From a virus, in the IMG/VR virus record IMGVR_UViG_3300042387_001497, positions 1-44,403 of that record: a stretch of 44,403 nt of DNA; one strand, given 5' to 3'. Every line of letters starts with the position of its first letter. The stretch's first letter is position 1. A program made the position numbers and the translations under genes. The notes under the pieces are model-generated. The model worked only from the letters and a program-made list of their open reading frames with translations. It was not told the DNA's origin and did no database searches. Shown in pieces: positions 7,523 to 16,778 of the stretch.

Positions 7523-9667
7523 ATGGAAAAAGAAAACTACAAATACCGCAAGGATAAGTTGGCATTCGTTACCGATTCACCAGATATTGAATATCTGTGC
7601 GATGAGTATGAGCGTTCCATCTTCAACGGAGGAAATGTCTCAAGATTCAACGAAAGCGACAACATTAGGCTTGCGAGATGGGACTCACAGTCCGAAGACG
7701 GCAAGAAGTGGTCCCACAACATGGAGTCTGGCCAACAGGCTTTCCCTTTCGAGGGAGCCTCGGATGTGAGAGCCAGGGTTATCGACAGAATCATCAACGA
7801 GATGACATCCAACCTGATGACTGCCTGGCAGCGTTCATCGCTTAGAATCAGCGGCATTGACATCTCCGACGCATCAACGGCTGGTGCAGCCCAGCTTCTC
7901 ATGAAGTGGGTTACCCAAAACAAGCTTCGCTCGGAGCTGGAGAAGGAGTTCGAACTTTGGATTCAATACACTCTTACATACGGTTGGTCGGTAATGCACA
8001 TTGGTTGGGAACAGCGACTGGCAAAGCGATGCATCAAGCTGACGCTTGACGAGCTTACAGTTCGTTCCGCCGAGAACCCCATGCTCAGCGTAATCGTTGA
8101 CGCAATTAAGGTTGGCGAGTACAGCGACATTGTTACAGATGTCCTGGTCAACACATTTGGCATGACCAAGAAGGAGTCTGGAAAGTTCTTCAGGGACATG
8201 GGCAAGGAAGGCGTTGCTGATATCTACGAGTCCTATGTGTCAAAGAACCTTCCTGTTGTTGCGGCACTCAAGCCCTATGACGAGTTTGCCGTACCCCCTG
8301 AAACACTGGACCTTCAGGACGCAAGAGTTGTGTTCAGGAGAACATTCATGACCGAGGTTGAACTTCGTTCAGCAGCAATTGCAGAGGGCTGGAGCGAGGA
8401 GTTTGTCGAACAGGCTTGCGAGACACAAGGTAAGTCAAACTTCTACGAGATGAGCAACCTTGTTCCAGTCTCGGAGCACCTTGCTGGCACCCTCAACAAG
8501 TCGGACAACCTGGTTGAGATTGTTTACGCTTACAGCAAGCAAATCACTGAAAACGGCACACCTACCATTTATTACACAATCTTCTGCCCGAATGTCAGGG
8601 AAGATTTCTACGCCAAGCACGAGATGCTTGACTACGCACACGGGGAGTACCCCTTCATCGAGCTTCGTCAGGAAAACATCAGAAGAGCAATTTGCGAGTC
8701 AAGGGGCATTCCCGAGCTTTCATTCACCGACCAGGAGGAAATCAAGGCCCAGCACGACTCAATTCGTGACAGAACCGCACTTGAGACAGTCCCCACAATC
8801 CTGGCCAAGAAGCGTACTGGCGTATCTAACAGGGTTGGTCCTGGAGTCATCCTTCCTGTGCTTTCAAAGGACGATTACTCATACATGCCCCCGCCCCCTG
8901 GAACACCCCAGCTTGCGTTCAACTTGATTGAAAGAGTTGAGATGAAGCTTTCTGAATACTATGGCCTGTACCATCCAGCCGTGCCTCAAATCAAGACTCA
9001 GATTAGGCAACAGTTCCAGGTTAACAAGTTCCTAACGGCATCATCCCAGGTTTACAGGCAGGTTTTCTCGCTTTGCCTTCAATATATGCCAGCAGAACTT
9101 ATTGAAAGAATCACTGGCTCCAGGATTGATGTCTCCCCCAACGATGTGAACACAATGTACGACTTCTGCGTTAAGTTTGATGTCAGAGAGCTGGATGTTG
9201 ATTGGAACATTGAAAAGCTTCAGGCAATCTCGCAGTTTGCCCTTCCGATGGATAACATCGGCGTTATTGACAGAGCCAAGCTCCTTGAGAACATCGTCAG
9301 GGCTATTTCGCCTGATGTTGCCGAACAGGTCATCATTGACCAGAGAAACGCCTCTCAGAAGACATATGACGACATGCAGGTGGAGGCCGCCAAGATGCTC
9401 ATGGGCATCGAGCCTAGGTATCCTGAGAACGACCCTCAGGCCCAGCAAAAGATGCAGGCAATGCAGGACATTGTTGGCAAGTCAATGAAGGCTCAGCAGA
9501 TGCTTTCAAGCGACCCCCAGGCACAGGCAATCTTCCAGAATTACATGAAGTCCCTGCAAATGTCCGTGTCGCAAGAGCAGAACAAGGTTATTGGCAGGAC
9601 TGGCGTGACACCCGTTTCGGACGAGATGATGCAGGAACAGGCTCCTACGGCTCAGCCCCAAATTTAA
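7523..9667 (+). CDS. Portal protein
   Basis: A 714-residue protein following the terminase. Features typical of portal proteins are the N-terminal substrate-like region with FPFEGASDVRARVIDRIINEMTSNLM (about residues 75-100), a long helical centre and a Gln/Met-rich C-terminal helix (about 620-714) with repeated QAQ/QQ motifs. It would form the dodecameric ring at the capsid vertex through which DNA is packaged and ejected. The order terminase, portal, scaffold, capsid supports the call, as does the length, which is close to that of P22-type portals. The assignment rests on context plus overall character rather than a catalytic motif. Confidence 0.87.
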   Translation: MEKENYKYRKDKLAFVTDSPDIEYLCDEYERSIFNGGNVSRFNESDNIRLARWDSQSEDGKKWSHNMESGQQAFPFEGASDVRARVIDRIINEMTSNLMTAWQRSSLRISGIDISDASTAGAAQLLMKWVTQNKLRSELEKEFELWIQYTLTYGWSVMHIGWEQRLAKRCIKLTLDELTVRSAENPMLSVIVDAIKVGEYSDIVTDVLVNTFGMTKKESGKFFRDMGKEGVADIYESYVSKNLPVVAALKPYDEFAVPPETLDLQDARVVFRRTFMTEVELRSAAIAEGWSEEFVEQACETQGKSNFYEMSNLVPVSEHLAGTLNKSDNLVEIVYAYSKQITENGTPTIYYTIFCPNVREDFYAKHEMLDYAHGEYPFIELRQENIRRAICESRGIPELSFTDQEEIKAQHDSIRDRTALETVPTILAKKRTGVSNRVGPGVILPVLSKDDYSYMPPPPGTPQLAFNLIERVEMKLSEYYGLYHPAVPQIKTQIRQQFQVNKFLTASSQVYRQVFSLCLQYMPAELIERITGSRIDVSPNDVNTMYDFCVKFDVRELDVDWNIEKLQAISQFALPMDNIGVIDRAKLLENIVRAISPDVAEQVIIDQRNASQKTYDDMQVEAAKMLMGIEPRYPENDPQAQQKMQAMQDIVGKSMKAQQMLSSDPQAQAIFQNYMKSLQMSVSQEQNKVIGRTGVTPVSDEMMQEQAPTAQPQI

Positions 9668-9669
9668 CA

Positions 9670-9909
9670 ATGGAAGACAAAATCAATAAGTCGTTGCAGT
9701 TTGCCCAAAATGACCTTTGGGACTCTGTGCTTACAGTAATTGACACAATTGTTAGCAGTGAGGTTGATATTGCTATCTCTCAGGACCTAACAAACGAGGC
9801 AAGGGCTCACCAGTGCGGTAGAGCAGAAGGTGCAAAGGCTGTTAAGTCTGTGTTGCTTGATTTGTACGAACAGGCAAATTCCCAGAAGTACTCTGCCAAA
9901 ACAAAATAG
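9670..9909 (+). CDS. Small hypothetical protein between portal and scaffold
   Basis: A 79-residue, mostly helical protein (DLWDSVLTVIDTIVSSEVDIAISQDL..AHQCGRAEGAKAVKSVLLDLYEQA). It starts two bases after the portal stop, so it is co-translated with it. No family recognised; small helical proteins at this place in other podophages are uncharacterised. Confidence 0.75.
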   Translation: MEDKINKSLQFAQNDLWDSVLTVIDTIVSSEVDIAISQDLTNEARAHQCGRAEGAKAVKSVLLDLYEQANSQKYSAKTK

Positions 9910-9923
9910 GTTAATATACCTTC

Positions 9924-9952
9924 TTGACAAAACAAAGAAAACTGGGACAATT
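9924..9952 (+). promoter_or_regulatory. Possible promoter before the scaffold gene
   Basis: A perfect TTGACA preceded by TTC, as at 7471, lies in the 68-base gap before the scaffold gene. The -10 region at normal spacing (ACAATT) is poor, so this may depend on a phage factor or be fortuitous. Confidence 0.28.
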
Positions 9953-9977
9953 CAATTAGATTTCTGCATTAGATTAA

Positions 9978-11024
9978 ATGCTGTTTATGCAAAATAACGA
10001 AAATGAAGTTAACGGGTCTTCCCAAACCGTGGAACAAGAGGCTCCTACCACTCTTGCAAGTCGAACAATCGCTGACCAAATCAGCGATATCCTGTTTGGA
10101 GGAACACAGGAAGAGCAACAGCCCGAAGGCTCTCAACAGACGGGCGAAGTCCAGACGGAGGACAAGTTCGAGGAATCATCCAGCGACACTGAGTCAGGTT
10201 GGGAAACCAGCTCAGAAGAGGAAGAAAACCTTGAACCCAAGGCCGAGGATGGCGAAGACCAGGTTCATTCACAGACAAATCAAGACGGTCAGATGGAAGA
10301 AGAAGTTCTTCCCAATGGCGTTCAAAAGCGGATTAACAAGCTAACTGCAAGAAACAAGGCTTATGAGGAGAAGATTTCTTCTCTTGAGACTAAGCTTACA
10401 GAGCTTGAGCAGAAGCTTTCTACCGATACCAAGTCCACACAGGAGCCCACGAGGGTTGTCACGGAGAATCCTTTCTCCAACCTTGATACTATCGAGAAGG
10501 TCCAAGCAGAAGCCGAGAACGCCCGTTGGCTGAGATTCAAGTGCGAGGAGAACCCTGACGGGTTCCAGCTCGGTGATTCTTACATTGATGCCGAACAGGT
10601 CAGGAAGATTAAGGTCAATGCTCTAAGGGCACTTGAAGAAGACCTTCCGAAGCAGGTTCAGTTCATTAAGTCTCATTCCGAGTTCTCTGCTGCAGCAACC
10701 AAGGAATACCCTTGGTGGAGCAAGCCAGAGACCAAGGAACACAAGATGGCTCAGGAGGTACTCAAGAACTTCCCGCAGTTCAGGAATTTTCCTGACTTCC
10801 AATTGTTCGTTGGAGACTATGTTCGTGGCTACATGACACGCACTAACTCCAAGCAGCAAAGCGCCCCTGCGAGGGTTGCTCCTGCACTCCAAGTTAGACC
10901 CAGAGTTGCCCCTACCCAGGCGACAACCAGAGAGTCTACCGACAGAGGGACATATGACCGATTTGTTAAGTCTGGCGGCAAAGAAGGCCTGGCGAAAATC
11001 CTTCTACAGAAGGGCTTCGTTTAA
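9978..11024 (+). CDS. Capsid scaffolding protein
   Basis: A 348-residue protein immediately before the major capsid gene. Residues about 15-110 are very acidic and rich in Glu, Gln and Ser; residues about 112-145 form a coiled coil (KRINKLTARNKAYEEKISSLETKLTELEQKLS); the C-terminus is basic and includes RPRVAPTQATTRES. Acidic N-terminus, central coiled coil and basic capsid-binding tail are the usual design of phage scaffolds, which guide prohead assembly and then leave. No protease motif is visible. Start: ATG at 9978 has an A-rich leader; ATG at 9987 is nearly as good. Confidence 0.82.
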   Translation: MLFMQNNENEVNGSSQTVEQEAPTTLASRTIADQISDILFGGTQEEQQPEGSQQTGEVQTEDKFEESSSDTESGWETSSEEEENLEPKAEDGEDQVHSQTNQDGQMEEEVLPNGVQKRINKLTARNKAYEEKISSLETKLTELEQKLSTDTKSTQEPTRVVTENPFSNLDTIEKVQAEAENARWLRFKCEENPDGFQLGDSYIDAEQVRKIKVNALRALEEDLPKQVQFIKSHSEFSAAATKEYPWWSKPETKEHKMAQEVLKNFPQFRNFPDFQLFVGDYVRGYMTRTNSKQQSAPARVAPALQVRPRVAPTQATTRESTDRGTYDRFVKSGGKEGLAKILLQKGFV

Positions 11025-11048
11025 TCCAAACCCAAATCCTATACTATC

Positions 11049-12092
11049 ATGGCAATTCTACTCGAAAGAAATAACACATCGGGTCGCAGAGAAGACCTCG
11101 CTGACCTCATCTCACTCGTGGACGCTAAGGACACCCCCTTCACCTCAATGGCGAAGAAGGGTGCGCAGCCTGGCAATGTCCTCTTCCGCTGGCAGGCTGA
11201 CTCCCTTCCTGAGCCCAGAACCACTGGCATCATGGACGGCAAGGATGTCGTGCTCTCTACGGATGCTGAAAACTATGTCAAGGACGGCGGCGTGACCTAT
11301 CGTGCCGAACTGAGCAATTACATCCAAATCTTCAGACGCACCGTCCGTGTCTCGAAGCTCACGACCAACCCTGTGACCAACATCGCTGGCGTGAAGTCCG
11401 AGCTCTCGAACAATGTCGAGAAGGGCATCAAGATGCTCAAGCGTGACATCGAAAAGACCCTCTGCGGCACCAATGGTGCCCAGGCCGAGGCTATTGTCGG
11501 CGGCAATGACAGACCCTACCTCACCAGAGGTCTTGACAAGTGGGTTGAAAACATCGCCAATAAGGACGCCACACTTCCTGTTCCCGATGCCTTCTGCACA
11601 CCCTCAGGTTCGATTCTTCGTGCTGCTGGCGGCCACTCGACTGCCAACCTGGACGAAATCAAGGTCCAGGATGTCCTTCAGAGCATGTTTGAACAGTCTG
11701 GCAGATTCCAGGACCTCGACCTCCTTGGCGGCACAAAGCTGAAGAGAGCGTTCACCAACCTGCTGTATACCACCAAGGGCGAGGACGACACCTCCCAGTC
11801 CGTGATTCGTACACTGAATCGCAACTCGGAAGATAATGTCTACCGTTCCACGGTTGATGTCTTCGAGGGCGACTTCGGCAGACTCCGCATCCATGTCTCG
11901 CAGTTCCTCAAGAACTCGTTCTCGGGCTACATCATCCCGTTTGACATGGTTGAAATCAAGTACGGTGGCCAGGTTGCTGAAGTGACCGAACTGCCCGACT
12001 TCGGTGGCGGCCCTGCCAGAAACATCGAGGCTGTGCTCGCCCTGTGCGTCCACAACCCGCTGGCCTTCGGCAAGTTCGACTTCACTGCCTAA
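11049..12092 (+). CDS. Major capsid protein, SU10 type
   Basis: A 347-residue HK97-fold capsid protein. The N-terminal GRREDLADLISLVDAKDTPFTSMAKKG (about residues 12-38) followed by FRWQAD is the signature of the SU10 major head protein family. Later segments (YVKDGGVTYRAELSNYIQIFRR, LKRDIEKTLCG) agree with this family. The gene uses more GGC, CTC, ATC and TCC codons than its neighbours, as expected of the most highly expressed virion gene. It follows the scaffold gene with a 24-base gap containing TATACT just before the start, and overlaps the next gene by TAATG. Confidence 0.93.
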   Translation: MAILLERNNTSGRREDLADLISLVDAKDTPFTSMAKKGAQPGNVLFRWQADSLPEPRTTGIMDGKDVVLSTDAENYVKDGGVTYRAELSNYIQIFRRTVRVSKLTTNPVTNIAGVKSELSNNVEKGIKMLKRDIEKTLCGTNGAQAEAIVGGNDRPYLTRGLDKWVENIANKDATLPVPDAFCTPSGSILRAAGGHSTANLDEIKVQDVLQSMFEQSGRFQDLDLLGGTKLKRAFTNLLYTTKGEDDTSQSVIRTLNRNSEDNVYRSTVDVFEGDFGRLRIHVSQFLKNSFSGYIIPFDMVEIKYGGQVAEVTELPDFGGGPARNIEAVLALCVHNPLAFGKFDFTA

Positions 12093-12472
12093 TGTCTAAG
12101 CTCGGCCTCATCGAGTCTCTTACCCAGGTCATTCCTGAGCACCTCCACGCTGAGGTGGCTCAGGAACTTGCCAGGGGTTGGAGGCTCGAAGAGGTTCGGG
12201 CGAAGCATGCGGCTGCACAATCGGCTAAGCTCAACAGAAGTCTTGAGCACAGAGAGGTGAAAGGACTGGGTAGGCTCGTTGCACGAATCCCTGCCCAGTC
12301 TTTTGCTTATTGGAACAACAGAAAGGGCATGCAAGGCTGCTGGAACGACAAGCAGTTTTTCAAGGAATTCCTTAGGGACAATCCTGAATGTGCCGTAACA
12401 AACCAACATAAAAACACAGTCGTAAACGGTGCCAAGGGGTTGTTTGACTCAAGTGGCAAGAAAATCACATGA
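12092..12472 (+). CDS. Hypothetical protein after the capsid gene
   Basis: A 126-residue basic, helical protein starting MSKLGLIESLTQVIPEHLHAE. A region about residues 15-45 could be an HTH-like pair of helices (AQELARGWRLEEVRAKHAAA). Its ATG overlaps the capsid stop codon (TAATG), and its own stop overlaps the adaptor gene. The same frame runs upstream into the capsid gene, but that extension is a shadow. A capsid-associated or head-completion role is possible from place only. Confidence 0.7.
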   Translation: MSKLGLIESLTQVIPEHLHAEVAQELARGWRLEEVRAKHAAAQSAKLNRSLEHREVKGLGRLVARIPAQSFAYWNNRKGMQGCWNDKQFFKEFLRDNPECAVTNQHKNTVVNGAKGLFDSSGKKIT

Positions 12473-13230
12473 AGACAATTGACTTCAGCACCATCCTTTT
12501 TGAGTCCCTCCAGGTTGCTGGACAGGACAGATACAATATTCAGCCTGAGACATTTTCACAGTTCAGGGACTTTGCCAACGCAAGGCTTAGATTTGCATGG
12601 GATGCGTTCGAATGGCCTGATGCAGTAAGGGTTTCAGAGCTTACACTCACAACAGAAAACGGTGTTACATTTGCAGTATATCCAGCCAACGCTGTCGACA
12701 TTTTGCATGTTTATGTAAACAACCCGCTTTCTACCACCTCGAATAAAGAGGTCAGTTTTAAGATTTATCAGGACGGTGCCACAAAGAAACTTATCTTCCT
12801 TAGCAATCCCGAAACAGCATGGGTGGAGTACAAGATTGAAAAGCCTGTTGTATTTGGAGATGCTTGGAGTGCTTCGGTTTCATATAGGGTTGGTGCACAG
12901 GCTTATTTTGACTCTGGAAGCTCAAGCGGTTCAATTATTCCAGTCGTTGGTTTTCCGCACAGTGGCAACTTTTATAAGTGCCTGATTAACACAAACATAG
13001 GAGAAAGTCCGTCAACAGCTCCAACAAAGTGGCAAAAGGTTGAAATTCCGTATTTTATGGCATCCTATGTGCCAAGAGCTGTTCATGCCGACTGGCTTAG
13101 GTCTGAAATGCAGATTGAACTTGCTGGGGCAGCAGAACAGGTTGCAGAATATGTCTTGACAGAGGAGATTGGAAAGGTTACAAGAACACAAGGTCAGACA
13201 GATAGACTTAATTTCATATATACATACTAA
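12469..13230 (+). CDS. Head-tail adaptor-like protein with carbohydrate-binding-like insert
   Basis: A 253-residue protein. The N-terminal helical part (FSTILFESLQVAG..FRDFANARLRFAWDAFEWP) and C-terminal helices (about 198-246: MASYVPRAVHADWL..EEIGKVTRTQGQTDR) match the style of podovirus adaptor proteins, which sit between portal and tail nozzle. Between them (about 130-192) is a module with the pattern Trp133, Tyr139, Gly142, Tyr169-x-Cys171, Pro181, Trp188, like small carbohydrate-binding (CBM5/12-like) modules found in phage structural proteins. The insert could decorate the neck or bind surface glycans. The adaptor call is inferred from position and helices. Confidence 0.68.
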   Translation: MKTIDFSTILFESLQVAGQDRYNIQPETFSQFRDFANARLRFAWDAFEWPDAVRVSELTLTTENGVTFAVYPANAVDILHVYVNNPLSTTSNKEVSFKIYQDGATKKLIFLSNPETAWVEYKIEKPVVFGDAWSASVSYRVGAQAYFDSGSSSGSIIPVVGFPHSGNFYKCLINTNIGESPSTAPTKWQKVEIPYFMASYVPRAVHADWLRSEMQIELAGAAEQVAEYVLTEEIGKVTRTQGQTDRLNFIYTY

Positions 13231-13231
13231 A

Positions 13232-13534
13232 ATGAGTTACTCAATTGCATATCAGGGTCCGTTCATCAAGAGAATGTTCGGGTCGTCCCACACGGCTGGC
13301 AGAACATCCGAAAACCCTCTTTTTGGTGAAGCCTTTAGCGCAACCGTTTCCACTCCAAACAGAAGAATCTACCTTATGATTCAAAATGTTGGAGGCACAG
13401 ATGTTGACATTACATTTACTGGTGGTGGTTCGGTTCCGCTGAAGCTTTTTGCTGGAACAACGATTACTTTTGACAATTGCAATTTTGGTTTCACCGCATC
13501 AGCTGAAGTTAAGGTCTTCGAAGCATTCGCCTAA
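13232..13534 (+). CDS. Small beta-rich virion-associated protein
   Basis: A 100-residue protein, predominantly beta strands in the second half (NRRIYLMIQNVGGTDVDITFTGGGSVPLKLFAGTTITF region), of the kind seen in small phage decoration or tail-tip proteins. The frame is open from 13169 but the ATG at 13232, one base after the adaptor stop, is the natural start. It overlaps the fibre gene by TAATG. No family assigned. Confidence 0.65.
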   Translation: MSYSIAYQGPFIKRMFGSSHTAGRTSENPLFGEAFSATVSTPNRRIYLMIQNVGGTDVDITFTGGGSVPLKLFAGTTITFDNCNFGFTASAEVKVFEAFA

Positions 13535-14721
13535 TGAGCATCAACCTTTCACCTAACATTCCTGCCAATGTAGTTGAAATTGGCAATGAAGTAACACAAA
13601 ATGTCGTTGACTCACTTGCCAACGCATCCAGCCCTAGCGCTGCGAACCCCCTTCTGACAGCCTCCGCTGGCAACGCCGCTTACGCTGGCCTGACAGCCAA
13701 CAACACGCTGACTGGCACTCAGGCTTACAACGTCAATTCCGCAGGAGCCGCTTTTCGCATTTCACAGGCTGGTGCTGGTGAGGCTTTCAGGGTTGAGGAC
13801 ACTACCACCCCAGACACCTCTCCATTTGTAGTCACGGCTGACGGCAGGGTTGGCATCCAGACCACTACTGTTGGGAGTAATTCATTGGCTGTTGTTGGCA
13901 ACACCTCGATTACTAGCGGTGGATTGACTGTTTCAAGCACCGTTGCAAGTACATTTACAATGACCAGCGGCACTGGTGTGCCTCTGACCATTCAGAACAA
14001 CGGCACAGGCAACTCATTCGTTGTGAACGATGAGCCCAGTGACACCTCGCAGTTTGTCATTGATGCCAACGGAGATGTTGGAATTGGGGGCGGTGTTGTC
14101 GCTGGGAGCAAACTTAATGTGCAGGGCAACCTTCGTGTCATTGGCACATCTACGCTTGCTGGAGCCGCAACAATCACAGTTTCGTCTGGTTCAACAGTTC
14201 CGCTTACAGTCCAAAACAGCGGCACGGGCAACTCGTTTGTCGTTAACGATGATGCTGGTGACACCTCGCCGTTTGTCATCGACAACGCTGGCAATGTGGG
14301 CATCAAGAGGTCTTCGCCAGCCTACGACCTCGATGTGAACGGCACAGTCCATGTTGGCACACTTAGGTTCGGTGACGGCACTTCAATGACTACGGCTCCC
14401 AGTGCTGGTGGTCCTCTGGTTTTGACTGATGGGCTTTACACCACAACTTACGGGGAGGGTTTTATTGAGATGGAGAACGATGGAGACATTTACTTTTCAG
14501 TAAGCGGACCATACATTACTCTTACAAATGGCACTTCCGTAATGGAAATTGGCGGGACAAAAATCATCTTCCCTGACGCCACTGAGCAAACCACAGCGTA
14601 TGTTCCTCCAACCTACGAAACTACTGGCCTTGCCACCAATGTTAACCGCACCGACTTCCCCAACGAAATCGCCATTGTCATCGCTGGTGTCACTTATCGC
14701 ATCCCTGCCCGACAGGTCTAA
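13534..14721 (+). CDS. Tail fibre-like protein with internal repeats
   Basis: A 395-residue Gly/Thr/Asn-rich protein. Two clear copies of GNSFVVND followed by DTS-x-FVID-x-x-G-x-VGI occur at about residues 158-188 and 231-261, and a divergent one (EAFRVEDTTTPDTSPFVVTADGRVGI) at about 84-109. Such repeats form beta-strand rods in phage fibres. The C-terminal part contains TLRFGDGTSMTTAPSA and KIIFPDATEQTTA, both typical of receptor-binding fibre shafts. No collar anchor motif is recognised. It would be part of the adsorption apparatus. Confidence 0.75.
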   Translation: MSINLSPNIPANVVEIGNEVTQNVVDSLANASSPSAANPLLTASAGNAAYAGLTANNTLTGTQAYNVNSAGAAFRISQAGAGEAFRVEDTTTPDTSPFVVTADGRVGIQTTTVGSNSLAVVGNTSITSGGLTVSSTVASTFTMTSGTGVPLTIQNNGTGNSFVVNDEPSDTSQFVIDANGDVGIGGGVVAGSKLNVQGNLRVIGTSTLAGAATITVSSGSTVPLTVQNSGTGNSFVVNDDAGDTSPFVIDNAGNVGIKRSSPAYDLDVNGTVHVGTLRFGDGTSMTTAPSAGGPLVLTDGLYTTTYGEGFIEMENDGDIYFSVSGPYITLTNGTSVMEIGGTKIIFPDATEQTTAYVPPTYETTGLATNVNRTDFPNEIAIVIAGVTYRIPARQV

Positions 14722-14725
14722 TCTT

Positions 14726-14845
14726 ATGTTCACCACAATCATCATTGTTTCACTTGTTCTCGCCGCTGGCGTGGCTGGTTTCTGGGCTGGCGTTAAGCAC
14801 TCGGAAAAGGCTCGTGCCGTCAAGGACTTTGCCAAGAAGTTTTAA
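14726..14845 (+). CDS. 39-residue single-pass membrane protein
   Basis: Residues 2-23 are a membrane helix (FTTIIIVSLVLAAGVAGFWAG) with a small-residue Gly pattern, followed by a basic tail HSEKARAVKDFAKKF. Its start follows the fibre stop by four bases and its stop overlaps the next ATG (TAATG). Similar tiny membrane proteins occur among structural genes of marine podophages. It may be an inner-membrane ejection or lysis helper; function unknown. Confidence 0.65.
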   Translation: MFTTIIIVSLVLAAGVAGFWAGVKHSEKARAVKDFAKKF

Positions 14846-16776
14846 TGGCTGTTGAGTATCTGACAGACGGAGACTCTGGGTTTATTGGGTTGAACTCAAG
14901 GGATAACCCTGTCAGCCTACCAAAGGGGGTTGTAACAAGGTCAGAAAACTTTAGACTCAACAGGGGTATTGCTTCTGTCAGAAAAGGCATGAAGAGGCTT
15001 TTTCAAAGGGACATTGACCCTGGAGACGCAAACAACCTCAACCTAAGGTATGTGACTCAGTATAGAAATTCTCTTGGACAAGACCTAATTGTGTTTATTT
15101 GCAATAGTAAGCTTTTTACCTATAACACATCAACTGGGGCAAACTCAATTAATAGTCCAATTTCCTTCCCAACAACTGGTGGAAATCAGGAGGTTATTTC
15201 TGCAACAGACAATGTTGACGCATTTCAGGCTCTAAACAAGATTTACATTCTTAGGGGATACTCAAAGGCTCCCTTGGTTTGGGATGGGGCAACAAGCGTG
15301 ACTGTTGTTCCGCAGCCAGGAACAAGCCATTTTCCCAACTCAAAACACGGTGTTTATTTTGGAAACAGGGCCTTTGTTCAGACATCATCTGATGAAATAG
15401 CCATCTCGCATTATCTTAACCTTGGAAGCTTCAGCAAGTTGGATGTTTTTAAGATTAACGACGGTTCCAACGACGAGATTGTTGCAATCGCACCCTGGGT
15501 TCTAAACGAGGCTGTCATATTCATGCGTAACAAGATGTACTACGCATCTGCTGGCTCTGGTGCATACGCTGCTGGTGATTCAGTGCTTGCAGAGGATTCT
15601 TATGTCAAGGTAATGGCAACTGACATTGGTTGCGTGGCAAGAAGGTCGATTGTGCAGGCAGCAGGTGGCATGATTTTCCTGTCTGATTTCGGAGTTTACA
15701 TGATTACGCCGCAGCAGGCCACAACTCCAGAAGGCATGAGAGCTGGCGTGCTAGGTGAGCCTATTTCGGCACCAATCGAGGATGTTATCCTTAGAATTAA
15801 CAAGGAATATGTGCATAATGCGTGTGCTATGTATCACGACAACAGGTACTATCTTGCTGTTCCTGTTGACAACGAACCCGTTGGCCTTAGTTCTCCTCTT
15901 ATTTACATAAATGAAGAACAGGTCAGGATTGGCACTGGTTTTGAATTCCAGGACCAGGTTAATGTTGGTGATTTTGTCAGAATTAGCCAGTTCCAATACA
16001 TTGACACATCCGAGGTTGTTCCTCCTGGAGGAAGCAACACAGTGTATAGTTTTTCTGGTGAATACGAGGTTGTTTACTCAGAAAATGGTATTATTGGAAT
16101 TGACATACCTGGCTTTGATTACGAAGACTTTGAGATTCAGGAATCTCCTTCGCAGTTTGAAATTCAGCTTGTTTCAAGAAGAAACAATAAGGTTCTTATC
16201 TTTAACATCGTAAACAAGTCGTGGGAAAGCGTGGACTCATTTACCATTGACATGTCTGTTGCCTTTATTGCGAGCACTCTTTATAAAAACAGAAAAAGAC
16301 TGATGTTCGTTGACCCTAAAAAGGGATTGTTTTTGACAGAAGAAACCAAGAATGGAGATGAGTTTGGTAATTCCTTTGGTAATCCAATTCTAGACGATGT
16401 TATCCTTCCTTTCTTCCTTGAGGAGCTTCAGTACACAAGAAAGCCAGTCAAGGGGGTGCTAGAGACACGCTCATACAACTTTGGGAATCTTGATGACAAA
16501 AGGTATTCATCGGCAGAGGTTGACATTCAGTCTCCACCTGGTTCTATGACTAAAATTTCAGTAATTACCCAGAATCCAGATGTTACAACAACTGTTGACA
16601 TTTATGGTTCTGCCAACGAGTCTGACGCAGAAACCGATTCCGCCAGAGACCTTCCTGTTAGGAAAATTGCTTCATCTGCAAAGATTAGAGTTGACAGTTT
16701 GTATGGACAGCCTACAATTAGGTCAATCTACATACAGGCAGTTGATACTGGCAACAATACTATATCTAAAAAATAA
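14845..16776 (+). CDS. Tail nozzle/hub protein, probable beta-propeller
   Basis: A 643-residue beta-rich protein. The N-terminus GFIGLNSRDNPVSLPKGVVTRSENFRLNRG (about residues 12-40) followed by RKGMKRLFQ is characteristic of a group of podovirus tail proteins that resemble T7 gp12 or P22 tail-hub components. Repeated strand-turn units (KIYILRGYSKAPLVWDG, NRAFVQTSSDEIAIS, GGMIFLSDFGVYMI) suit propeller blades. A Ser/Gly-rich insert lies at about 345-460. It would form the distal tail tube closed before ejection. Assigned from character and place after the adaptor. Confidence 0.75.
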   Translation: MAVEYLTDGDSGFIGLNSRDNPVSLPKGVVTRSENFRLNRGIASVRKGMKRLFQRDIDPGDANNLNLRYVTQYRNSLGQDLIVFICNSKLFTYNTSTGANSINSPISFPTTGGNQEVISATDNVDAFQALNKIYILRGYSKAPLVWDGATSVTVVPQPGTSHFPNSKHGVYFGNRAFVQTSSDEIAISHYLNLGSFSKLDVFKINDGSNDEIVAIAPWVLNEAVIFMRNKMYYASAGSGAYAAGDSVLAEDSYVKVMATDIGCVARRSIVQAAGGMIFLSDFGVYMITPQQATTPEGMRAGVLGEPISAPIEDVILRINKEYVHNACAMYHDNRYYLAVPVDNEPVGLSSPLIYINEEQVRIGTGFEFQDQVNVGDFVRISQFQYIDTSEVVPPGGSNTVYSFSGEYEVVYSENGIIGIDIPGFDYEDFEIQESPSQFEIQLVSRRNNKVLIFNIVNKSWESVDSFTIDMSVAFIASTLYKNRKRLMFVDPKKGLFLTEETKNGDEFGNSFGNPILDDVILPFFLEELQYTRKPVKGVLETRSYNFGNLDDKRYSSAEVDIQSPPGSMTKISVITQNPDVTTTVDIYGSANESDAETDSARDLPVRKIASSAKIRVDSLYGQPTIRSIYIQAVDTGNNTISKK

Positions 16777-16778
16777 TT

